Assembly: GCF_023333585.1 (NCBI RefSeq)
Contig: NZ_JAIQZN010000023.1
Span: 20,338-84,337, forward strand
DNA: 64,000 bases
Direction of reading: 5' to 3'
Origin: Argonema antarcticum A004/B2
Lineage (GTDB): Bacteria > Cyanobacteriota > Cyanobacteriia > Cyanobacteriales > Aerosakkonemataceae
Part shown: in pieces, positions 52,665 through 59,790 of the stretch
Layout: each line of letters starts with the position of its first letter
Numbering within the stretch: position 1 is the first letter of the stretch
Notes under the pieces: model-generated
Databases searched by the model: none
What the model saw: only the letters and a program-made list of their open reading frames with translations
Told to the model about the DNA's origin: nothing
Translations under genes and position numbers: made by a program

Positions 52665-55301
52665 ATGAGAATCAAAAATTTAGTAGTTGCTACTCTAGGG
52701 GTATTATCTTTCATCTGCGCGATCGGCCTAACCCCAGCGATGCCACTATCCGATGTCCAGATTAACCGCCAAAGTCAAGGGACGGAAGTCTTAACATTTT
52801 ACCAAGTATCTCAAACCGAGCCAACAGCCGAACTAAGGGCGAATGGATTAGAAGAGGAGGCTGAGCGACTTTATGAAAGGGGACAATTCCAAAAAGCGAT
52901 CGCCCTGTTGGAGCAGATAAGGGCCGATTACAAATCCCAAGGTGATGAATTGGGTCAAGCAAGGGTTCTGAGAAATCTTGCCTTAGTTTATCAGCAAACG
53001 GGAGAGATGTCAAAAGCAAATGAAGCAATTACAAACAGTCTTAACCACCTGCCAAAAGAATCGAACACCAAAGAGAGCAAACAACTCCTAGCCCAAATTC
53101 TAGAAGCTCAAGGGCTTTTACAATTATCTGTCGGTCAGTCCGAAGAAGCGCTGGAAACTTGGAAACAAGCCGCCGACAGCTACCAAAAAATAGGAGATAT
53201 AACGGGAGTAACAAGAAGTAAGATTAACCAGGCTCAAGCACTGCAACGAATGGGGCTATATCATGAGACAATCAAAACTTTGCACGAGATAAATGTTACT
53301 TTAAAACAGGAACCAGATAGTCTGCTCAAAGCTAAAGGATTGCAAAGTTTGGGAAATGCGCTGCGAGTGACAGGTGAATTAGCGCAATCTGAGGAAATTT
53401 TGGCACAAAGTTTGGCGATCGCTCAAAAATTGGCTGCACCGGAGTCAATAGCTTCAATTCTACTGAGTTTGGGTAACACAGCCAGATTGCAGGCCAAACC
53501 ACAAGCAGCCTTGGATTACTATCAACGCGCAGAGCGAACATCGCCCTCATCCAATCTTCAGATTCAGTCACAAGTGAATCAAATTAGCCTTTTAGTAGAG
53601 CAAAAAGAATGGTCTAAAGCTGTAGAATTAGTGCCTCAAATTCAGTCTATATTGACCCGCTTCCCAGTGAAACGTACAACAATTAATGCGAGCATTAATT
53701 TAGCTAAAAACATGATAAAAATTCTTAAATATGGAAAGATAAATTCGCTTAGTTATACTTACTCTAATATTGCCCAATTATTAGCTACTGCTGTCCAAGA
53801 AGCTGAAAATTTACAAGACCCCCGAACATTAGCTTATGCTTTGGGAAGTTTTGGGGGATTGTACGAACAGAAAAAACAGTGGGATTACGCCCAAGAGTTA
53901 ACTAATAAAGCTTTATTTTTAGCGCAAGGTATAAACGCTTCTGATATTGCTTATCAATGGCAGTGGCAACTAGGAAGGATTCTCAAGCAGCAGGGAGATC
54001 GAGAAGGTGCGATCGCGGCTTATACTGAAGCAGTTAATACCATCCAGTCTATCCGCAGCGATTTAGTAGCAATTAGCTCAGAAGCGCAGTTTTCGTTTCG
54101 AGAAAGTGTAGAACCCGTTTACCGAGAATTAATTGGGTTACTCTTACCAGTAGGAGAAAAAGTAGATCAGTCAGCATTGAAGAAGGCGCGGCAAACAATC
54201 GACTTTCTTCAGTTGGCTGAACTAGATAACTTTTTTCGTGATGCCTGTTTAAATACTCAGCCTTTACAAATAGATAATATTGACCCAAAAGCGGCCATAT
54301 TCTCAACGATTATTTTAAGCGATCGCTTGGAAGTAATTGTGGGATTACCCGGACAACCATTGCGCCGCTACACCACCCTTTTATCCCAAGAAGAAATAGA
54401 GGCAACACTCCTGCAAGCGCGGAATGCTCTAACATTTCCCCGACTCAGAATTTCCCTCAGAAACTTTTTGGTTCCCTCGCAAAAGATTTACAAGTGGTTA
54501 ATTGGCCCGATGGAAACAGAACTAGCAGATAGCGGCGTCCAAACTCTAGTGTTTGTATTAGATGGTGCTATCCGAAATATACCTATGAGTTCCCTTTATG
54601 ATGGTGAAAAGTATTTAGTCCAAAAATACAGTATTGCCGTTGCACCCGGTTTGCAATTAATAGATGCCAAACCTTTACAACAAGGGAAACTCCGGGTTCT
54701 CACTGCCGGACTGAGCGAAGCACGCCAAGGGTTTTCACCACTTCCGGGCGTGAAGTTTGAATTGGACAGCATCGGTAGTGAAGTTTTCACCGAAAAACTG
54801 CTGGATCGATCGTTTACTGCCACAAATTTTAAAACAAAAGTTAAATCTTCTTCATTTCCAATAATTCATTTAGCAACGCACGGTCAATTTAGTTCTCAAG
54901 CAAATGATACATTTATTCTCACTTGGGATGACCGAATTAACGCTAAAGATCTAGATAGCCTTTTGCGTGCAGATACAAGAATAGGCCCAGTAGAATTACT
55001 TGTCCTCAGTGCTTGTCAGACTGCTGCGGGAGATAATCGAGCCACCTTGGGATTGACGGGGGTAGCTGTGCGGGCAGGGGCACGCAGTACGGTGGCATCT
55101 CTGTGGAGTGTCAGCGATGAAGCCACGGCTTTGTTGATGACTCGATTCTATGAGGAGTTAGCCCATTCCCAGGTAAATCCCGGTAATAAGGTGACAAAAG
55201 CTGAAGCTTTGCGTCGTGCCGAACAGGCAGTTTTGCAGGACGAGAGATTTTCTCACCCCTATTTTTGGTCAGCTTTTGTTATGGTCGGAAATTGGTTGTA
55301 G
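52665..55301 (+). CDS. TPR and CHAT-domain protein with signal peptide
   Basis: An 878-residue protein. A signal peptide-like start (MRIKNLVVATLGVLSFICAI, to about 28) is followed by tetratricopeptide repeats (about 60-470; for example AERLYERGQFQKAIALLEQI, LGQARVLRNLALVYQQTGE) and a C-terminal CHAT domain (about 600-878) of the caspase/separase clan. The catalytic pair is visible: His739 in HLATHG and Cys784 in LSACQTA. CHAT proteins can be proteases in defence or programmed death, and TPR-CHAT proteins are abundant in filamentous cyanobacteria. It lies between inverted copies of a 65-bp repeat and just upstream of the NHLM exporter genes, without proof of a shared role. Confidence 0.9.
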   Translation: MRIKNLVVATLGVLSFICAIGLTPAMPLSDVQINRQSQGTEVLTFYQVSQTEPTAELRANGLEEEAERLYERGQFQKAIALLEQIRADYKSQGDELGQARVLRNLALVYQQTGEMSKANEAITNSLNHLPKESNTKESKQLLAQILEAQGLLQLSVGQSEEALETWKQAADSYQKIGDITGVTRSKINQAQALQRMGLYHETIKTLHEINVTLKQEPDSLLKAKGLQSLGNALRVTGELAQSEEILAQSLAIAQKLAAPESIASILLSLGNTARLQAKPQAALDYYQRAERTSPSSNLQIQSQVNQISLLVEQKEWSKAVELVPQIQSILTRFPVKRTTINASINLAKNMIKILKYGKINSLSYTYSNIAQLLATAVQEAENLQDPRTLAYALGSFGGLYEQKKQWDYAQELTNKALFLAQGINASDIAYQWQWQLGRILKQQGDREGAIAAYTEAVNTIQSIRSDLVAISSEAQFSFRESVEPVYRELIGLLLPVGEKVDQSALKKARQTIDFLQLAELDNFFRDACLNTQPLQIDNIDPKAAIFSTIILSDRLEVIVGLPGQPLRRYTTLLSQEEIEATLLQARNALTFPRLRISLRNFLVPSQKIYKWLIGPMETELADSGVQTLVFVLDGAIRNIPMSSLYDGEKYLVQKYSIAVAPGLQLIDAKPLQQGKLRVLTAGLSEARQGFSPLPGVKFELDSIGSEVFTEKLLDRSFTATNFKTKVKSSSFPIIHLATHGQFSSQANDTFILTWDDRINAKDLDSLLRADTRIGPVELLVLSACQTAAGDNRATLGLTGVAVRAGARSTVASLWSVSDEATALLMTRFYEELAHSQVNPGNKVTKAEALRRAEQAVLQDERFSHPYFWSAFVMVGNWL

Positions 55302-55313
55302 GTATAGCAAAGT

Positions 55314-55341
55314 GCTGAGTGCTGAGTGCTGAGTGCTGAGT
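55314..55341. repeat. TGCTGAG heptamer array
   Basis: TGCTGAG repeated four times immediately after the CHAT-TPR gene. Confidence 0.88.
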
Positions 55342-55363
55342 GGGGAGTGCTAAGGATGCCGTA

Positions 55364-55428
55364 CAAACACAGTCGCTTCCTTGTGGGGAATAGCTCTATA
55401 CTGTCCTAACATATCTGACTATGGCTAT
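55364..55428 (-). repeat. Dispersed 65-bp repeat, copy C (inverted)
   Basis: The reverse complement reads ATAGCCATAGTCAGATATGT to AAGGAAGCGACTGTGTTTG and differs from copy A at only a few bases. Together with copy B it brackets the CHAT-TPR gene. Confidence 0.85.
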
Positions 55429-55525
55429 AATTGTTCATTGCTAAAATTTATCACCTATAATCCATACCAATGACTAATGAGTGATGCAGCACGACACTGA
55501 TATACACGGATGCACTGATATAGCT

Positions 55526-55593
55526 ATGACTAATGACTAATGCCTAATGACCAATGACTAATGACTAATGACTAATGACTCATGACTAATGAC
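55526..55593. repeat. ACTAATG heptamer array that contains a start codon
   Basis: About ten near-exact ACTAATG/CCTAATG units. The ATG of the HlyD-like gene (55582) is the ATG of one unit. Confidence 0.9.
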
Positions 55594-57231
55594 AAAAAAA
55601 AAGATTTATTCAGAAAAGCATCGTTAGATCGTTTATCTTCTCCTGAACGTCTAGATGAGTTGATCCAAGTAGTAAGTCCTAAAGATTGGCTACCTTTGGT
55701 TACGTTAGGTGGATTGGTGTTTGTTGGTTTGGTTTGGAGTATTTTTGGACGTATCCCGATCGCAGTTAGCGGTCAAGGAGTTTTACTGCGATCGCGTCAG
55801 GTTATAGAAATTCAATCTCCCAAATCGGGACAGTTACAGCAGCTAAAAGTCAAAGTCGGGGATTGCGTTAAGAAGGACAACGGCGACGAGAAAGACGATC
55901 CAGAAGAACTACTAGCAGTAATTGACCCGCTTGAGCTTAAGCAAAAACGTGATCTAGAAGCCTTGAAACTTCAGGAACTACAAAAACAGGAGCGGGACGC
56001 CACTGCGATCGCACTGCAAAGAACCCAACTGGAAAAAGCAAGTTTGCAACAGCAGCGAAGCAGCTTGCGACAACGCTTACAAGATACTCAAACTTTAACG
56101 CCTTTGTTGAAGAACCAAAGTAGCATCTCTATTCAACAGCAGCGAGAAAATTTACTAAACCGCCTACAGAATACTCAAGCATTAACGCCTATACTCAGGG
56201 ATAAAAAAAGCAGCGCTATTCAACAACAGCGAGAAAGCTTGCGACAACGCTTGCGAGATGCTCAGGCGCGGGCACCTATTCTCAACGAGAGACTCAAAAG
56301 ACGCCAGGACTTATTAAAACAGGGAGCGATCGCCAGCGATCAAGTACTTGAAGCAGAACAACAATATACAGAGAGCCTTCAGAATATCTCCGAGGTTCAA
56401 GCTCAATTGAAACAACTAGATGTTGACCAAGCTCAAGCCGAACAAACTTATCTGGATAACCTCAGTAAAATCAGCGAAATTCAAGTTCAATTAAAGCAAT
56501 TGGATGTTGAGAAAACCGATGCAGAACAAAAATACTTGGAAAATCTTAATAAAATTTCGGATATTCAAACTCAGTTAAAAGAACTAGACACTAAAGAAAA
56601 AACCCTGGAACAACAAAACTTGGACGCTTCAACAACTCGTAAAAATCAGATTCTTGATATCGAACAGGAGATTAAACGACTTGACCAACAAATTCAAGCC
56701 AACAGCACTATTAAAAGTCAGTACAGCGGCTGCATTCTAGAACTTACTGTTAGTGATGGGCAATTTGTTAATCCTGGAACTCGCATAGGCTCAATCCATA
56801 TCCAAGAACCATCCCAGCCGATATTGGCAGTTACTTATTTTCCTGTGAGGGATGGTAAGCAAATTAAACCGGGAATGTCGATCCAAATTACACCGACTAC
56901 CGTCAAGCGAGAACGATTTGGCGGAATTGTAGGTACTGTGATTTCTGTCTCGGCATTCCCCGTGACTAAACAGGGTGCTGCGAGTACGATCGGTAATGCA
57001 GAAGTGGTAGAAAGTTTGATGTCTCAATCTAAAGAATCTCAAATAGAAGTCTGGGCAGAATTGAAGCCGAATTCTTCGACCTACAGCGGCTATGAGTGGT
57101 CTTCTTCCAAAGGGCCACCGGATTTTAAGATATCTGCTGGAACTACTACTACTGTGCAAGTTACAGTAGAAAAACGGGCACCTATTCAATTTGTATTACC
57201 GTTTTTGCGAGAGTGGAGCGGAATCAATTGA
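55582..57231 (+). CDS. NHLM-type secretion system membrane fusion protein (HlyD family)
   Basis: A 549-residue adaptor that joins the inner-membrane ABC exporter to the outer envelope. The N-terminus FRKASLDRLSSPERLDELIQ and the transmembrane helix (about 38-58) are typical of the NHLM bacteriocin HlyD subfamily. A lipoyl-like half (VIEIQSPKSGQLQQLKVKVGD) precedes a very long coiled coil (about 115-380). The coil is built of repeats: three of about 27 residues ending in the motif LTP(L/I)L or APIL, and then three with QLKQLD. The second lipoyl half and a beta-barrel follow. The start codon lies in an ACTAATG array with no Shine-Dalgarno. First gene of the exporter trio. Confidence 0.9.
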   Translation: MTNDKKKDLFRKASLDRLSSPERLDELIQVVSPKDWLPLVTLGGLVFVGLVWSIFGRIPIAVSGQGVLLRSRQVIEIQSPKSGQLQQLKVKVGDCVKKDNGDEKDDPEELLAVIDPLELKQKRDLEALKLQELQKQERDATAIALQRTQLEKASLQQQRSSLRQRLQDTQTLTPLLKNQSSISIQQQRENLLNRLQNTQALTPILRDKKSSAIQQQRESLRQRLRDAQARAPILNERLKRRQDLLKQGAIASDQVLEAEQQYTESLQNISEVQAQLKQLDVDQAQAEQTYLDNLSKISEIQVQLKQLDVEKTDAEQKYLENLNKISDIQTQLKELDTKEKTLEQQNLDASTTRKNQILDIEQEIKRLDQQIQANSTIKSQYSGCILELTVSDGQFVNPGTRIGSIHIQEPSQPILAVTYFPVRDGKQIKPGMSIQITPTTVKRERFGGIVGTVISVSAFPVTKQGAASTIGNAEVVESLMSQSKESQIEVWAELKPNSSTYSGYEWSSSKGPPDFKISAGTTTTVQVTVEKRAPIQFVLPFLREWSGIN

Positions 57232-57270
57232 TTTTAGATTTTAGATTTTAGGTTGAATGAGATTTTTAAC

Positions 57271-57298
57271 CACAGATGAACACAGATGAACACAGATG
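57271..57298. repeat. CACAGATGAA decamer array before the C39-ABC gene
   Basis: 2.8 units of a 10-bp repeat. A four-unit version lies before the second ABC gene (59705-59744). Confidence 0.85.
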
Positions 57299-57324
57299 TA
57301 GATGAATAGTTGTCGTGGGGGTAA

Positions 57325-59529
57325 ATGATAATCCAAAAATTAAAATCCAAAATCCAAAATCCAAAATCCAAAATCGTGAAGACTCCGACGGTGCTGCAAA
57401 TGGAGGCTGTGGAATGCGGTGCGGCTGCTTTGGGGATGATTCTGGGTTACTACGATCGCATAGTATCCTTAGCAGAACTCCGTGAAGAGTGCGGCGTCTC
57501 TCGCGATGGGAGTAAGGCTGCCAATCTCGTCAAAGCGGCCCAACGCTATGGGATGCAGGCAAAAGGCTTTAAAAAGGGGCTAGAGGCGCTGGCTGAAGTG
57601 CCAGTACCCTATATCGTGTTTTGGAACTTCGACCATTTTCTGGTGGTAGAGGGGTTTAAACGCGATCGCGTTTATCTCAACGACCCAGCTAGCGGACGCC
57701 GCCGCATATCCAGACAAGAATTCTCTCAAGCTTACACTGGTATCGTACTGGTGATGGAACCAGGGCCGGAGTTTAAAAAAGGCGGTAAAAAGCGAAACAC
57801 CCTTTTAGCTTTACACTCCCGCCTGAAAAACTCCTACGATATAATCTTCTTCTCTATATTAGCGGGTTTACTTCTCACCCTCCCCCGCTTAGCAGTACCA
57901 GCATTTAGCCAAGTTTTCACAGATGAAATTCTCATTCAAGGTCGCGAGAATTGGCTGCGACCTTTATTGTTAGGAATGGTAATAACAGCAGTAGTTCAAA
58001 GTCTTTTAGCGCGATTGCGGCTAATTTATTTGCGACGGCTGACAATCAAATTGTCCGTCGTTATGACAGGGCAGTTTATTTGGCATACTCTGCGTTTGCC
58101 AGTGGGCTTTTATGCCAATCGCTTCGCTGGTGAAATCGGCAACCGTACCGCACTAAACGGCAAAGTCGTAAGCGTACTCAATAGTATTTCTACCACGGCG
58201 ATCGATACAGTCATGCTAGTTTTTTACTTCCTACTCATGATTATGTATGACCGGGTACTAACGCTGATGACAGTCAGTTTCGCCGCCATCAATTTGATTG
58301 CATTGCAGGCGTTACGCCGTCTCCGCCTCGATGCCAACTTAAAGATCAGTCAGGAAAGCGGTAAACTTTCTGGTGCTGCGATCGATAGTCTTCAATCATT
58401 AGAAACTGTGAAAGCTTCCGGGCTTGAATCGGATTTATTTGCTAAATTTGCTGGATACAATACTAAAGCCGTGAACGCCCAACAGGAATTAGCTTTACAG
58501 AGTCAAATCCTAACTTTATTACCAACGATTTTGACAGCGCTTGCAACTACCGCACTGTTGATAGTTGGTGGCTTTCGGGTTATGGAGGGCAACCTAACTA
58601 TTGGAATGCTAATTGCTTATCAGAGTTTGATTGGCAGCTTTCTGGGGCCAGTTAATAATCTAGTCAATTTCGGCAGTAGCCTACAAATGCTAGAAGCAGA
58701 TTTAGATCGTCTTGATGACATTTTGCAAAATCCTGTCGATCCCGAAATAGAGAGGGAGAAAGTGGGAGAATTCCGCCATCAAAAATCGGAATTTACCTCG
58801 TTTAAATTGCAAGGCTATGTTGAGTTACGCAACATCACTTTTGGTTACAACCCGTTAGAAGCGCCCCTGATTGAAAACTTTAACTTAATTTTGAAACCTG
58901 GGCGGCGGGTAGCGCTGGTGGGGAGTAGCGGTTCTGGTAAGTCCACTATAGCCAAACTAATCGCGGGTTTATATGCACCTTGGCAAGGTGAAATCCTGTT
59001 TGATAATGTACCTCGGAATCAGATTCCGCGCTTAGTTTTAGCAAATTCCCTGGCTATGGTTGAGCAAGATATCTTTTTGTTTAAGGGAACTGTGCGCGAC
59101 AATCTGACTCTCTGGAATTCAACTGTGCCGACAGCAAATTTAGTGCAAGCTTGTCAGGATGCGGCAATTCACGATTTGATTATGTCGATGCCTGGGGGAT
59201 ATGATGCTGAAATAGCTGAACGAGGAGTAAATATTAGTGGAGGGCAACGTCAGCGTTTAGAAATTGCCAGGGCTTTAGTAATGAATCCGACAGTTTTAAT
59301 ATTAGATGAGGCAACGAGTTCTCTAGATGCGGAAACCGAGGTGATTATCGATCGCAATACTCGGCAGCGCGGTTGTGCCTGCATTGTGGTGGCGCACCGC
59401 CTCAGCACGATTCGCGATTGCGATGAAATTATTGTGCTGGAACGGGGCAAAATAGTACAGCGCGGTTCTCACGAGGAATTACGGCAACAGGGAGGAATTT
59501 ACAGTCGTTTGCTAATGGCTAATGGCTAA
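57325..59529 (+). CDS. NHLM-type peptidase-containing ABC exporter (C39-ABC)
   Basis: A 734-residue inner-membrane transporter that cuts double-glycine leaders and exports the cargo. The C39 peptidase domain (about 20-140) has its catalytic triad: Cys31 in VECGAAALGM, His104 in NFDHFLVVEG and Asp120 in NDPASG. Six membrane helices follow (about 160-450), then the nucleotide-binding domain: Walker A GSSGSGKST (533-541), signature ISGGQRQRLE, Walker B VLILDEATSSLD and the H-loop VVAHRLST. Residues 6-17 are encoded by AAAATCC heptamers; GTG 57376 after the array is an alternative start, but GGGGGTAA precedes the ATG. It should process the two GG-leader precursors upstream. Confidence 0.94.
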   Translation: MIIQKLKSKIQNPKSKIVKTPTVLQMEAVECGAAALGMILGYYDRIVSLAELREECGVSRDGSKAANLVKAAQRYGMQAKGFKKGLEALAEVPVPYIVFWNFDHFLVVEGFKRDRVYLNDPASGRRRISRQEFSQAYTGIVLVMEPGPEFKKGGKKRNTLLALHSRLKNSYDIIFFSILAGLLLTLPRLAVPAFSQVFTDEILIQGRENWLRPLLLGMVITAVVQSLLARLRLIYLRRLTIKLSVVMTGQFIWHTLRLPVGFYANRFAGEIGNRTALNGKVVSVLNSISTTAIDTVMLVFYFLLMIMYDRVLTLMTVSFAAINLIALQALRRLRLDANLKISQESGKLSGAAIDSLQSLETVKASGLESDLFAKFAGYNTKAVNAQQELALQSQILTLLPTILTALATTALLIVGGFRVMEGNLTIGMLIAYQSLIGSFLGPVNNLVNFGSSLQMLEADLDRLDDILQNPVDPEIEREKVGEFRHQKSEFTSFKLQGYVELRNITFGYNPLEAPLIENFNLILKPGRRVALVGSSGSGKSTIAKLIAGLYAPWQGEILFDNVPRNQIPRLVLANSLAMVEQDIFLFKGTVRDNLTLWNSTVPTANLVQACQDAAIHDLIMSMPGGYDAEIAERGVNISGGQRQRLEIARALVMNPTVLILDEATSSLDAETEVIIDRNTRQRGCACIVVAHRLSTIRDCDEIIVLERGKIVQRGSHEELRQQGGIYSRLLMANG
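57342..57376. repeat. AAAATCC heptamer array in the C39-ABC 5' coding region
   Basis: Five units (four AAAATCC and a final AAAATCG) are translated as KSKIQNPKSKI just before the peptidase domain. Same unit as in htpG and ftsI. Confidence 0.92.
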
Positions 59530-59704
59530 GTTGTCCGTTAGCATAGGTTGCATAAAAAATTCGCTCTGTTATCTGCGTTCATCTGAATTTGATTACATAT
59601 CTCGACTTTTGCAATCTTGTCTGATGATATCGTGCCCGGTTGCATCGTTAGTATATGAGTGAGATCGTCAAATTGTCTGTTGTCATCGTTGGTTACATTT
59701 TTAC

Positions 59705-59744
59705 CACAGATGAAGACAGATGAACACAGATAAACACAGATAAG
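59705..59744. repeat. CACAGATGAA decamer array before the second ABC gene
   Basis: Four 10-bp units (CACAGATGAA, GACAGATGAA, CACAGATAAA, CACAGATAAG) in the 260-bp gap between the two ABC genes. Otherwise this gap shows no gene. An AGGA site precedes the next ATG. Confidence 0.88.
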
Positions 59745-59790
59745 AATAATTACACGATTTTTTTAGGTAACCGATGCGTGAGGACATGAT

